DNA of 64,000 nt from Nematopogon swammerdamellus (taxonomy: Eukaryota; Arthropoda; Insecta; Lepidoptera; Adelidae): positions 9,839,566 to 9,903,565 of the forward strand of contig OX336340.1 in the NCBI GenBank assembly GCA_946902875.1. The letters run 5' to 3'. The position numbers and the translations under genes are program-made. Below are positions 43,807 through 56,202 of the stretch, one piece after another. The notes below the pieces were generated by a model. The model ran no database searches and was not told the origin of the DNA. It saw only the letters and a program-made list of their open reading frames with translations. How positions within the stretch are numbered: position 1 is the stretch's first letter; each line of letters starts with the position of its first letter.

Positions 43807-46800
43807 CTAAACAGTGTAGAGATTTTTGGTAACCGAACTATGCTTGACCATTGTCTCCCTATGGGGTTGGAATCCGATCTTTCCATTGATCCCCAGTCGA
43901 TCCTTCAGCTGCCTTCCGATCTCTACGGTGGCTTGCTGCTTCGATGAGTCTGCAGTCCACACGCCTGCAAACAAGTATACACAATATATATATATGTAGT
44001 ATTCCGTACCGAGGAAGGTGTTGAACTCAGCTTGCGATGGCTTCACCGAACATATTTGAGCCCATTGGCATTAGAGGAGGTTGTCAATCGAGGTTGGAAC
44101 TAGCGAGTGGCCACTCTGTGTAGTTCTCCAGCATGCGTTACATTTCGACTCACGGCAAGCCCTCTTCAGCCAGTCTACAATGACTAGGACACGAAGAACC
44201 ACGAGTCCCGCTCTCGAACCTAAAATAAATTAAAAAATACGAGGAAAATAACTCTAAACCTGTGAAATTGCTTGTGCCTTCCCATTTATTCCTACAGTAT
44301 TAATTGGAACAATTATGAAATGTATCACAACGTCAACATTGATCAAAAATTATAGGCAACATTGTAAATGACACACAACCTAATTGTCTAAGTATGGTAT
44401 CAAAGTGCAATGGTAAGTACAGAACTAATTTTTTTTTTATAGAAAGTGCAACATTTCGCACCGAGCCACCCATAATGTGTCTAACGGCGCCCATGGGCTT
44501 GCAATTTGCGATTGGGGTTTGCGATGCCATGCCAGCCTGACAAGTGCCTATTCACGCCTCTATTAAAGGACCCCAGACTGTACTTGGGGGAAAATATGTG
44601 GACAGGGAGACCGTTATAGAATTTACGCAGAACCGATTGGTTCTGCGTAACGGCAATTTGTTGCCGATTACATCCGCGGCAAGTTCAGCGTATAGGGATG
44701 CAATCCCTGCACCAGTGGCCGTTCCCCAGGTGAAGCAAGTGAGGCGCAGCCTCACTTAATAATCTTGAAGGTAAAAAAAAAAAAAATCAAACATGGATGT
44801 TTATTTATTGCTAGACTTTGTGCATGCTATTATGTAGGTGGTGCCTCACTAAAATTCATTGGCCAGAGCCGCCACTGCCCTGCACAGTGTGCGTAGGTGG
44901 AAAGGCGACGGCGGGATCGCATCAAACAACTCCTCTGAGCATTCCCCATGGAATAAGTGATCGAACACACTTAGGGCGCCGACATCCCTATGAAGTTGCA
45001 GTGGTTCTAGATCGCGGGACATGTCGGCGTCACCCATTAGTCACACGGCTTGAAGCTGGATCGAATCCAAAGTTGCAAGCTGGTATTTAGCTGAGCCATC
45101 CCACAAGGTGCGAGCAGTACTCCAAGCCGGACCTAGTCTGCGATTTATACAAAACTCTATGCGCGAGGCCCGACTCGCACTTGACCACTCTTTGTCTTCT
45201 ATAGAAGGCAGATTGGGTGGTTTAGCTTAAGGTTGGAGTCTACATTTTTGGACTTGAAGGCAACCTAAAGTATTAGGGGAAAGGTCATTTATCTGCGATC
45301 AGAAGATATGATGATTGTGGTATGGGAAGTTGTTTTCAGAAAACCGATTACATTAGATATCTTTGCAGAGCGCAAGGCTATTTAGAAAATGGTGCATTTC
45401 GAAAAAATACTTTTTCTTTGCATTTGTTTGCAGGGTACTAATACGATCATTGGACAGCTGAGCGCAAAAGAAATGTCTAGTAGCTCAAGGGAAAATATTG
45501 CACACATAATATAAAAAACTAATGCACCTCAAAAGATTATGTAGGTACTTGTTGTTATTTGAAGTATTTTCTTACCAATTTTATCAAGTTTCGGTCTAAC
45601 ATTGACCACAGCACCGCAGACATCATCAGAGTTCTCAAAAGATTCTCCAATGAGTAGCAGAACCTGGAAAAATTCAAAGCAGATTCATCAGAAAAATAGC
45701 AATTAAAAATTGTAAACAATTCAAATTTGTAAAGGTCATTGATTATAGTTTAAAAAACAATTTTCTTAATTGTTTATGCCAGGTAGCTACACAAGGCGAC
45801 TAAGGGATGAGGACACGATGCTATGCTAAAGGGCGATAGGTTAGTCACCTTTCATCTTGGCACGGTCCTGCCATGTCATGCAGTAGGTTAACTCCTTCGT
45901 GCCTTACTGGCGGTTTGATAGTTATCTTGTCCTAACATTTTGCTAAACGCGTTGGGCAGTGTTGTGTTGTATTTATCCGAGTTCTTGCAGCACAAAACCA
46001 ATTGCTCTGCTCACCCCGATTGTCGGAATATAGAGAGAAGGTATGTATGTATGTGTGTATGGAACTCGCCGCCACTGGCGGCTGGTCCTAAAGTGCGCTC
46101 GTGCGCCGCACTACCATACCACGAGAAGTCTTCACTTCGCTCAAAATAAATAATATCTTACAACATACCTACATTAAAACCATAAAGATCATACTCCAAA
46201 TAAATACGAATGTGAATTCGACCTTATTTTATAGACCACAAGGCACTTTTTTGCGAGTAAACGCGTGCCCCGTGCGGAATCGAGAGCGCACGCGGGTCTC
46301 CCATACTAAATGTATGGGAATCAGCAAAACACCGCTGGCGCGTGTGACAAAAGATACTTCATACAAACAGTATGGGCCGAAATGGAGTTCTACGTGCAGC
46401 GCACGAACGCCAAACAAGGACGCTATATCGTGAATAGCCGCGCATGCGACACGTTGCAAGCGATTCGTTTTGCACGAGTCCGTCTACTTAGAGTCAGCGT
46501 GGTGTCATGTGATGTCACGTATACCCGTTAGCGCGCGAATATTTAAAATGGGATATGGTTATGTTTTGTGCTTTCTGTCTCGTGTTACTGTGAATTAAGT
46601 GGTGCCGATATTTGCCTAAGCGTTGGTTAGAGGTAAGGCTTTACAATTAGGTGATCCCGGGTTCAATTCCTACTTTTCAAATGCTTTTATTTTTATATAT
46701 TTTTTTGAAGTTTTTTTTTTCGGGGCATTACTACTGTTTTCTTTTTGAAAGCTGCAGTAGTGTTGTGGTCTATGGGTGTGTTCATAAAGGTACTAAAAAT

Positions 46801-48767
46801 GAGTTAATTTTTTTTTCTTGTTTGTTGCAACTCATTTAGTGTCTTGAGAATATTCATACTAGGTCAGCCTCGATAGCTCAGTGGTGCAGACAGTCAACTG
46901 TCGCTATTGAATGTTAAGCAACGCTGGGTGCGTGATGGACTTGGATGGGTGACCGCTGACCGTTGGAGGCTGACCGAGGTTCGGATTCCTCGTAAAACTG
47001 TAGGTCCCTTCCCTCCTAATCTTACTTGGTGGTAGGGTTTAACCCGCCCGGGTTGGTACCACCGCACTGAATGATACGTCGGTCTAAACGGCTATGTAAA
47101 TAGTTTTCCGACCAGTTCAGTGTAGCCGGCACGATCAAAGGGGGAAGCACTGAATTTTTATTTTTTTTTTATGGAAACTGACACGGTTGGCTACATCACC
47201 TACAACATCCGTGATGTCAGCCCATAACACCGGATGAACTTGGTGCCACGTCAGTGCTTCCCTTCGGTCGTGCCGGCTACACCGAACATGTAGCCCTGAC
47301 ATGGCACCTAGTTCACCCGGTGTTATGGGCTGACATCACGGACGTTGTAGGTGATGTAGCCAACCGTGTCAGTTTCCATAAAGAAAAAAAAAAAGGTATG
47401 TACATAATCAAACGCAGGCGTTTAAAAAATTCGGAAGTCCCGATCTTAAAAAACATGGCGCACTACCGGTCACTGAAGTCACCAGCCGCCACTGCTCGCC
47501 GCTAAGAATGGACAAATAAGTCAAAGACACCTATAACAAAATTATATTAACATTTTGCTTCTTTTTTTTTTTGCCTCTTAATGAGTGTGAATTTTGGGAC
47601 TTTAGAGATTATGAGCACAAACTTCAACATAAGTAAATGGAAATATTGAGTAGTGTCAGGATACACACCACATCGAGCCAGAACCTGTCGAGGTCCGAGT
47701 TGCGTTGTTTCTTCTCCAGGTTGATCAGCCACCGCCCGCCCATCTTGTTGGCATCGTCCTCCCACATGGGCCGGATGCCTTGCTTGAACAGCGCATAGTC
47801 GCAACCCTGCCGCAGCTCTGACGCCATCTTTATATGGTTGTAGAGACTGCAAAAGTATAAACTTTAGTTTAACATGTCACTGCGGTGTGAGGTCTCATAA
47901 ACCACGTACGTGACTGTCTGAATATGTTGCAGTTCAATAATTTCTTGAGCAACTTACAGAATTCGTATTCTCAGTAACCTCAAATTGAGATGTTTTAATG
48001 TTTTTCGAGGTTTCCGTATCCGTAAGGAAGCCTATTACTAAGGCTACGCCATCTGTCTGTCTGTCTGTCAAATACTAATTTAGAGGAAAAGTATATGGGA
48101 TCGTGGGCTACAACATAACATACATACATAAATACCATACGCTGTGTCATGACAATCGGGGCGAGCAGAGTAATCAGTGTTGTGCCGCTAGGACCAAGCA
48201 GCAAGTAAGGCATAGAGACCCACCTGCTGCATGACTCGGTGGAAGTACCGCGCCAAGGTAAGGGTCAAGGTGTCGCCTTTAGAACGGCATGTTGTCCTTA
48301 TCCCTTAGTCGCCTTTTACAACATGCACGGGGAGAGATGCAGTGGGGATATTATTTTGAAGTACCGGCCCCACATGGTAATACAAAACACATAAATTACA
48401 TATATCAACAAGTTGGGGACTTGACCTAATATTGTTATCTATCCATATCATTAATTTGGAAATGTAAATGGAAACTTACCATACAAGACTAATTTCCAAA
48501 TACCTACTCAACCACTGATAAATGTCAGGTTGCAGACAAGTTTTAGTAACATAATTTATAATATAATAAAGTAAATAGGTACCTCCAAAAATCCTCCACA
48601 GTATCGAACGAGGTAATCTCTTTCAGGTTCTCCTCCCACGTCTTGGACTTATCGTTATCATAAAACCATAAGCTCCATGTAGTTTGGAGGGGGTGCTTTA
48701 TCAGGAACTCAGGCGGCACATCCGCAGCAGCCTTCCCTTCTGAACCCTTCAATACACATCCCGGCAT
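43807..48767 (-). CDS. eIF4E: Eukaryotic translation initiation factor 4E
   Basis: Four exons on the minus strand: 48767-48583, 47846-47669, 45663-45576 and 43964-43807. Phases match at all joins and the protein is 202 residues. It binds the mRNA 5' cap and recruits eIF4G in the cytoplasm. Diagnostic blocks are HPLQTTWSLWF, NDKSKTW, FDTVEDFW, GCDYALFK, PMWEDDANKMGGRW, LDRFWL, LLIGESF, DDVCGAVVNVR and a KNLYTV C terminus. The cap-sandwiching tryptophans are W44 (KTW) and W90 with E91 (MWED); W153 (VWTAD) corresponds to the third cap-contact Trp. W61 in DFW is the eIF4G/4E-BP contact. The start is ATG at 48767 (MPGCVLKGSEG); upstream frame extension would use TTG. The N-terminal tail is short (24 residues), and one residue is lost in the ESFEN loop compared with the mammalian protein. 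Introns hold LINE, SINE and family-B repeats. Confidence 0.95.
44450..45090 (-). pseudogene. LINE C-terminal fragment, second copy, in eIF4E intron
   Basis: Homologous to 9190-9590: accgagccacccataatgtg, gacaagtgcctattcacgcc, actgtacttgggggaaaata, cgtatagggatgcaatccct and, after a gap, cacacttagggcgccgacat. It is more degraded, with a small inverted duplication around 44625-44655 (cgcagaaccgattggttctg) and a ~100-bp interruption near 44740-44870. Confidence 0.6.
45795..46060 (+). repeat. Family-B repeat in eIF4E intron
   Basis: gcgactaagggatgaggaca, ttggcacggtcctgccatgt, gagttcttgcagcacaaaac, ccccgattgtcgg and a tatgtatgtatg tail. The 5' third is missing. Confidence 0.7.
46200..46860. other. 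eIF4E intron segment with CpG-rich patch and tRNA-like fragment
   Basis: 46255-46530 is CpG-rich (cgcacgcgggtctcccatac) and of unknown origin. At about 46617-46672 is a degenerate tRNA-like stretch with GGTTCAATTCC as a B box, followed by a T-rich run; it lacks paired acceptor ends and is more likely a SINE head than a tRNA gene. Confidence 0.35.
46862..47395 (+). mobile_element. tRNA-derived SINE with an inverted 3' half inserted
   Basis: The plus-strand SINE head (gtcagcctcgatagctcagtg, an A-box-like TAGCTCAGTGG) and body run to gggaagcactga at ~47152. Then a minus-oriented 3' half (47166-47285) and a plus-oriented 3' half (47303-47395) follow, pairing as an inverted repeat (ggctacatcacctacaacat / acgttgtaggtgatgtagcc). 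It ends in A-rich sequence. Confidence 0.75.
48000..48385 (-). repeat. agggttcc-family fragment and reversed family-B repeat, eIF4E intron 1
   Basis: 48000-48075 has gaggtttccgtatccgtaag and a short CTGT tract. 48125-48385 is a reversed family-B copy (gacaatcggggcgagcagag, cacctgctgcatgactcggt, ttagtcgccttttacaacat, gcacggggagagatgcagtg). Confidence 0.7.
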
Positions 48768-49332
48768 TATTACCAATCGACTCGAAATTTTCTGGAGTTA
48801 CCGAAACACGGGGACCGGTAGGTAATGCAAACAATCAAAACTAAATTACAAGAGCTATGAGGGTAGAAGCTAAACCAGTACACGAATAAAATATTAGCCG
48901 CTTGAATGAGAAGGAATGTTAGGAAAGAACGAGATGAGTCAGTATGTAGAAAATATTCGAAGTGAAAACAATATGGCGAAGACGAATCTACGTGTGCGGG
49001 TTAAATGGTTAGAAAAATATTTGTGTTAGATTACCTCCACCTGTTCGACGCTGTTCCCGGCCATTTCGTAAATTTTGAGACTTCTTTGCTTCAATCTAAT
49101 ACGTTCCAATTCGACAAGTCCGCCGAATTGGCAACGCAACGAGTTTTTTCTGTCTCGTGCAGCAGAGTATTGTCCAAAGAAAAAAAGAGAATATCCACTT
49201 GGTTGGTATTGTCAAAGAGCGGTGCGACACCTGAAAGACATTCCGGCTCCTTTCGTGAACACTTCGGCAGACTTGTTTTGGTGGTTTACAAAAACAACCT
49301 ACCTAACCTTCCTTTTTTCCTACCTAACCTAA
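48768..49332. other. Upstream flank of eIF4E
   Basis: Probable promoter and 5' UTR side of eIF4E, with no clear core motif. 49200-49290 contains a fragment (cacctgaaagacattccggc, ttcggcagacttg, tttggtggtttac) of a small dispersed family found again at 50355-50510 and 50790-50925. Confidence 0.45.
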
Positions 49333-50352
49333 TGGTACGTTGTCACGATACGAGGTTTCACGCACGAGAAGCATGCCGCCTTCTCGAACGAGAAAACTCG
49401 CATTCGTGAATCGTTCGTGGAACTGTTTACACTATTCCACATCTCGTTCGAGCTCGTCTGTGTTTCTCTGTTTTGACAGTTGCAAAAATGAAGTCTGTAG
49501 ACGAAGGTGTGGCGCGTATTGGTGCAATTTTAGCGTTTATTATTAGCGCGTCGTTTGATAAGAAAGACAGAAAAGAAACTGACACGGTTGGCTACATCAC
49601 CTACAACATCCGTGATGTCAGCCCATAACACATTAGTGGACTAGGTGCCTTGTCAGTGCTTCCCTTCGGTCGTGTCGGCTACACAGAACTGGACAGAAAA
49701 CACAAACTATTTACATAGGTAGCCGTTTCGACCGACCTTTCATTCAGTGCGGTGGTACCAACCCGGGCGGGTTAAACCCTACCACCTAGTAATATAAGAA
49801 GGGAGTCATCTGAGATCTATGTGGATAAGGAAATGGGTAAGTATATTATAAAGGGATTTATTTGATATAAAATGAATACAAAATTAAAATGCTAAACAAA
49901 CTACTTACATAACTATATAAAATATTTCACTGAAATTTTGCCTGGGGATGGAGCTGAGTGTTCCCAGCATACTCGCGGCATTCCCATGCTGGATGGCGAT
50001 GCTGACCCTCTGTTTGAGATTTACTCCTGAACGAGGGTCGCCCGATATAATTTTTAATTTTGAGCCTAAAGTGTGCACAAGATTATAAAGATAATTTAAT
50101 TATTTTCACATCTGTCCACATTGTCATGGTGCCGTAAACAACCAAAACCACTAAGAAAACTTTTTTGCACCAATAAACTTCGTGCGAGACGCTCCTCTCG
50201 AACGCCAACTAATAAACATGCATGATCTCGTTCGCGCTCGAACGACGCTGCGTTCGTGCACGCATGCGAGCTTGCGAGAACTGTCTACACGGTGCGTGAA
50301 TGCGTTCGAGAAGCATTTCTCGTGCGTGAACTCGCATCGTGTCAACCAGGCA
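49333..50352. mobile_element. PIF/Harbinger-type transposon remnant
   Basis: Inverted ends (TGGTACGTTGTCACGATACG and the inverse of CGATGCGAGTTCACGCACG... reading TGCCTGGTTGACACGATGCG) extend to caccgcacgagaa-like subterminal blocks for about 50 bp. TAA flanks both ends (49330-49332, 50353-50355), matching the 3-bp TWA duplications of PIF/Harbinger. A start codon at 49488 opens MKSVDEGVARIGAILAFIIS, which is cut after ~31 codons by a SINE at ~49578. No nuclease domain remains. Confidence 0.68.
49578..49810 (-). mobile_element. SINE inserted in the Harbinger-type remnant
   Basis: actgacacggttggctacat through gtgatgtcagcccataacac, ctggacagaaaacacaaact, ggtaccaacccgggcgggtt to taccacctagtaatataaga, i.e. 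the minus orientation without the tRNA head. It interrupts the MKSVDEG frame. Confidence 0.78.
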
Positions 50353-52442
50353 TAAATGTTGCGGTCCGCCACCTGAAAGACCTGCTCGATCCTGCAACCT
50401 ACTCCTTTAGCTCCTTTCGGCAAACTTCGGCTCGAAAGAGGAATGTGTGGTATGATTGATGTTGTGTGGTATGTATTAGTGATGTTTTGGGTGGTTTACG
50501 TTTGTATTTCCGAAAATAAAGCTTTCTTAGGTGGTTGAAACAAAACATTGCTTAAAAAAACAAAACAAAACAAATTTTGACAAAACGGACACGACCTATG
50601 GTCGAGATCGAAAAAATTAAAATCCTACACTCTTATTACCACTGAGCCAACAAATTACATAAATGACCAAACGAATATCGGATTCAGTTGGTTCGCATTC
50701 GAGCCTAGTCAACCCGAGTGTTTCCGAAAGGAGCGTTGGAGACGCAGGATCAGCCAGACCTGTCAGGTGTCAAACCCTAAATGTTGAGGCCGCGCGAGGG
50801 GTGCGCCACATGAAAGACATTCCCGGCTCCTTTCGTGCACACTTCGGCAGACTTCGGCTCGAAGGAAAGTGGTATTATGATGATGATGATATGATGAGTG
50901 ATGTTTTGGTGGTTTAAAAAAAAATTACGAGGGTTAATTTATAGAAGATGCGACGCATCTACTATGTAATAATCCTAACCTAATGTTGAGGCGGCGCATG
51001 TCGTTTTTGTTACGTTTCGTTTCGAACCGAGTGTTCAAGAAAGGAGCCGCAATATCTTTCAGCTGTCGTTTCGGTCAAGGCAATTTGTTTGACAGATAGA
51101 AGTGGAGCCAACCTAACGGCGAAGGTTGTTGTTGTTGTTGATGTTTTCGCCATAAATTGGCAGGCAAAGATCATCTGACCATACAGCCAAATCACGGCGA
51201 AGGGAATTCTTTTATGAGTGTCTCGTAGTAACAGTTAGCTTTTTTTTTTGTTTTTTTTCTACGGAAAGTCAAAGCTGGTGTGACCGTATAGCCACAACAA
51301 CCACAAAACACTGCAATTAGAAAGGACTTAGCCTGCGGTTGATTTCCGGGCCAAAAATAAACAAATAAAATTTCACGAAAAGAATTTATTTTCAATAGAG
51401 ACATAGGATTGCCTCTTCTCCGGCTTATAAAATCACTCTAGGGAATAGCCACACTAACAGGTTATGTCGGGGCGGTGAATTTAGTTTACCTCCATTGTCC
51501 TTTCAAATGTTGTCAACACACACATTAACTATACACCATTCTGTACGATGAACGACGAACTTGCTTCACTTCTCGACTGCGGGTATAAGCGTTGTGCGTG
51601 GCAAGTCAAGCGCGTGCGTAGCGTAAAGCCTGACCAGGAATATATGAGGGGCCGCCATATTGCGGAATTTCGTTGGAACTAATTTCTTGCACTGGCCACA
51701 ATTATGTTTGATGCTTGATAATCTGTTGTCAATGTCAAAATTGCTTCTGAACTGACATTTATGTGAAACGTTATGTCATTGTAGTGAGATTGTCATGAAT
51801 TGGCCGCCGTAATGTACAATAAGGTAATTATTTTTTGTTCTATCTAGGTGTATCTCAAGCATCTATTTACCGAATAGCAAACAAAAGAGGGACGTAAATA
51901 TTAATCGTTCTGAACAAAAAACACTTTTTGACTTTACAGAAATACGAAACGTTCGAATAAAAATAGCTTAGGTTAAGTTTTTCTGAACTAGAATTTTTAT
52001 TAAAAAGTTTAGTGTTTCAGCAAGGTCGATTAATAATTTTTTTAATAATTTGTACACTTTGCTTCAGGACATATCTGCAGATACATGGAAAAAATGTTGT
52101 GAACATGTAAATGTCAAGGCTAGTTCTTTTTACATTGACATCAAAATATATATTAAAGATGCATTAAGTTATAATACATTTTGTTTATCATATTGTGTAT
52201 TTCAGTGCAAAAGTACATTTTGAATAAAAACATCGGCCAATTCAATATGTGCGTCCTATACTGAATGTTGCTATATAAATCTAAAAAGTGGCTCCATCTT
52301 GACAGCTCTCATATATTCCTGTTCAGGCTTTAGTATGGTAATTTTTGTTCCAGCAGCGTCAGCCAAAGAATATAATACTAGCTGTCAGGTTTGTTTGTTC
52401 AAACAAATTAATAATCTGTGTAAAAAAAAGTTAACTGTTACT
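50353..52442. other. Intergenic DNA, no gene
   Basis: Contains two fragments of the gaaagacatt-family (50355-50510 and 50790-50925). At 50600-50650 a minus-strand tRNA-like trace (ttggctcagtggtaataaga) is too degraded to call. The rest is AT-rich without coding signal. Confidence 0.45.
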
Positions 52443-52450
52443 ACAAAGAG

Positions 52451-52563
52451 TAGTCATGTGGGTTATCAACAATTTTTGGCAACCGTGATCTAACCGATAT
52501 CTGTCTTCAATACCGATATTGATATCCGTTGCCAAATATCGGTATCAAAAACTCTGATTCCTA

Positions 52564-52595
<32 letters not shown>

Positions 52596-55284
52596 AAGGT
52601 TTTTTTTTTTTTATGGAACCTGACACGGTTGGCTACATCACCTACAACATCCGTGATGTCAGCCCATAACACAGCCATGTCAGTGCTTCCCTTCATTTCA
52701 TGTCGGCTACACTAAACTGGACGGAAAACACGAACTATTTACATAGCTTACATTACATTACATAGCATTACATTTTTGTTGGCCATTATGATGCCTTTCT
52801 TTTTAACATTTTAAAAGTAAAGTTCTGTCTTTACATAATTTATTTTAACACTAATCAATTTTTTTTTATACACTATGTTCACGCACTATGTCATTGTTTA
52901 TTAACGAAAAACCTACACACTAAGAAAGAAGAGTTGTACCTACACACTTAAATACACAGTAAAGTATAAACAAAGTTTCTGTCCTGAACTACGTAACTCA
53001 ACTCAACGTTCTGCGTGTCCGGCGTGCCTGCGCGGCGCGACGCCGGAACGCACCGTGTGGCATACATCACTATTCACAAATCACAGTCACATCACAGCGC
53101 AGCACGTACGCACCGATACTATGGATATCTCTCCGCGCAGCGGCACCGCTCGGGCAGCGGCGCCGCGCGCCGCACCGGCCGCCACCGAAACCGTAACGCA
53201 CCGTCCGTCACCGTCCGTACCGCACCGAGTGTATCGGTAATCTGTGGTGGCCGGCTAGTGGCTACTGGCTCGATCGGCCGGCACTAAAACTAACTGAAAC
53301 TGACTGGATTGGCACAACTGGTTGTTCTGATATCTAAATAACTGACAACTGTTCTAGTTGTCAGTTGTCACCCGCGCCGTTAGATATTTCGTAAATATCT
53401 AAGATCTTCGTAGATTTCCAACCCAAATACGACCTTATTGGTTCTACCATAAAGGTAATTTTTCCATGAAAAGATTTATTTGGTGAAACTAAAAGGAATC
53501 GCACGTGCTCTTTCTTGCATTTGGGGACTTACTTAAAGAGAGAGGGAAGGCATAATAGTTGTCGGATATCAGTTGTCTGTCAGCCTGCCTGGCATACGCT
53601 GTTCGTTCGCTCGCTCGCTACCTACCTATACCATAGTTAAACCACACAAGTTAGCCGTCTTCATACAAACGCGCCGATTTCGCACTCACACAAGCGCGCG
53701 CCTGCGCACGCTGTCTGTACACAACCACTACATGCATTCTCACTGTCTCTCGCGCGTAGTCAGTGATGGTCGCCCCGCCCCCGCGCTCGGTGACACACAC
53801 CACGTGACGGCCGCTGCCTGCCGCCGCGCCCCGCCTGCCGCTTCCCGATAGAAAGTATTATTATTATTCGAATTTTATTTTATTGCACTAACATAATGGC
53901 TCCGCGTTTCTGCAGTATGTATGGCTGCATGAATAGATCAGGCTCGAATCGCGAGTTAACATTATTCTCATTACCTGCTGCCATCGAAAGGTAAGTAACA
54001 TAAAAAATATTATTAAAGTATGTAGTTAAGTTATGTAAGTTATTAATACGAGTAGGTACTAAGCGAAGGAATTGACTTGAGACCTGGCTCGGTAACGTCA
54101 GAGCAAAGTACCTATTAGTATTTAATTATAGTATTAATTAGTTATTAATAGGTAGGTATAATTATAGGTACTAGCTGCAAAAACCATTCGCGAACCCCGG
54201 CATCGGGCGCGGCCGCGCGGCGCACGCGAAGGCTGCGCGGTGCGCGGGCCCGCGGTTGTCGACTTGTTCAGACTTGTTAGAGATACCACGCACAACGCAA
54301 TTTCGCGCGGTTTTGTCTTCTATAAATGGCCACAGCTCCTACCGCGGACACTTTCATGACTGCTAGCGACCAACCAAGTTATTAAGTAATTCATTAAAAT
54401 AACAAAAATAAAAATATAAGTTATTAAGTAATAATAAAACAAAATTAATAAATACATTTTAAAATTATTTATTTGATAATTTTTTTATTAAGATTAATAA
54501 TTATATTAATCTATAATTCTAAATATATTTTCTATAATTTTTATAGTTATAAATTTTTTGCCCACTTATTAATTCTCTTCATCGTCCGCGACTGCGAAAT
54601 GGTTGTCCAAAGACGGGCGTGAGTTAAAGTTGAATTTTGACATTGCATTAATTTTTGGGAGGTAAAAGTTAAAAAAAAATTTTACCCGACTGCGCGAAGC
54701 AAAAATGAAGGGTTATCTTTTTAGCAATTTATGTGTGTGTATGTTTGTTTTTACGCATGTTCCACCGTAGCGCCAGAACTAAGCATCCGATTATTGAGTG
54801 GGGTATCGTATCGTTGTCAAGGGCTCAAACATCAAAATAACATCGTTCACTGTCTACCGAAAATACAGCTTTCGAAAATATACCTTAACGCCAGTATATA
54901 ATAAATCTATGACAACTCATATATTCTGTTAGAGTAAAATTTTGGGAGCTGGCTCTTGGTCTATAAATAAAAAATACATAAATGTACATAATAATTTTAA
55001 AGAATAGCATTTCCACCATGATGGGCTCACTGCCTGTCAATTGTGTTAGTGTTGTGAGTTGTGACATCCCTGGAGGCTCGGCGCAGCGTAGGTAGTTATT
55101 TTAAAAATGGCCTCCAGTTATCTTACTTTTTACTATGCCTATACTTTGGTTGGTTGGTTGGTTGGTAGCCGATAGCCGATGTTTGCTATGACAACACCGA
55201 TGCGATACGTTAGAGGCGTGGCAACGGTTTTCAGCTACGTTTCGCTCTTTACTCTTTGGTTTCGCTGTAGCGGACACATGAGTA
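52451..55284 (+). mobile_element. P-element-like DNA transposon carrying a THAP exon, long copy
   Basis: The left end TAGTCATGTG and right end CACATGAGTA form a 10-bp TIR with one mismatch. acaaagag is duplicated exactly on both sides (52443-52450, 55285-55292). The 2834-bp element contains an old SINE fragment (52600-52740), a GC-rich segment (53010-53290), and a THAP-type first exon at 53896-53990. An 8-bp duplication plus a THAP domain are features of the P superfamily; hAT also makes 8-bp duplications, and the TIR starts TA rather than the CA known from Drosophila P, so the class is inferred. No transposase catalytic region is visible. A shorter inverted copy lies at 56287-57599. Confidence 0.8.
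53896..53990 (+). CDS. THAP zinc-finger first exon inside the P-like element
   Basis: The ATG-initiated exon MAPRFCSMYGCMNRSG... continues to TLFSLPAAIE and ends AG before gtaagtaac. C-x4-C near the N terminus followed by NRSG and an F-x-LP block is the first half of a THAP domain (full signature C-x2-4-C-x35-50-C-x2-H). The second Cys-His pair should be in a later exon, which I could not find before the element ends at 55284. THAP domains bind DNA and form the N terminus of P-element transposases. It could therefore be the remnant of the transposase 5' end, or a captured host exon. The preceding 250 bp are CpG-rich and might act as its promoter. Confidence 0.65.
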
Positions 55285-56202
55285 ACAAAGAGACACTCGT
55301 ATTCTTTTTACTCTTTGGAATTCTTTGATGTAACCACTGAAACGCAGTGTTGCCATGTTAGGAGATTTTCTCCTAGATTCAGGAGAATTTCAGCGGTGTT
55401 AGGAGAAGTTTTTGCTTGTCAGGAGAGTAGGAGAAAATCTAGGAGAAAGAAAATCATTACAGGAGAAGATTTAGGAGTGAGAAACAATTATTTACTAGTA
55501 ACAAACAAATATGTCGGTATGTACAACTATATGTCGGTGACAACACAATGAATGAACTGTACGTGAAACAACCAACCTCTCAAGTCATACAATATACGAT
55601 AGGATTTGTCTTTTGATAAGAGCAAGGTTCCCCTTCTTGCTCTTTAGATAAGATAATGTGACACTCTGTGAGTGCGTGCGTGCATTGATCGACCAACAAG
55701 CCGACTACCGGGCGGCCTAACCGAACGAACACTTTGTTATCAATCAATGTTATTTACATGTATTCTTTGTAATAATCAATTGTATTACTAAGCCTACGTG
55801 GACAGTCTGTCCGTCAGTCCGCACTACTTTAACGGCTATATCTTTTGTACCGTAATAGGTAGCTGGTTTTGATTTTCACAGATCATGTGTTATTTATTAT
55901 TGGCGGACATCCTATCAAATAATAAGAAAAAAAAAATTAAGGGCTCCCCCATACAAGAAACGTGTTATTTTCTAAAAAAAAATTGTTTCTTTGTTTTTGC
56001 TCTAACGTAAAAACGGTAATACGTACAAGTGTCAAATTTGGTGTGGTTAAAAACTAAAAAAAAAAAATTTAAACAGACGAATGACGTGGTGGTTAGAATG
56101 GCAATCGTGGTTATGACGGGAGGACAAATAATTATTGGCGGAGAAGTGATAGAACCGATTGAAGGAAGAGTATGTACGTATATCTCGGTTAAATACTGCT
56201 TT

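Noticed and set aside
46617..46672. Possible tRNA gene
   Set aside because: Only a B-box-like GGTTCAATTCC is convincing; no closed cloverleaf.
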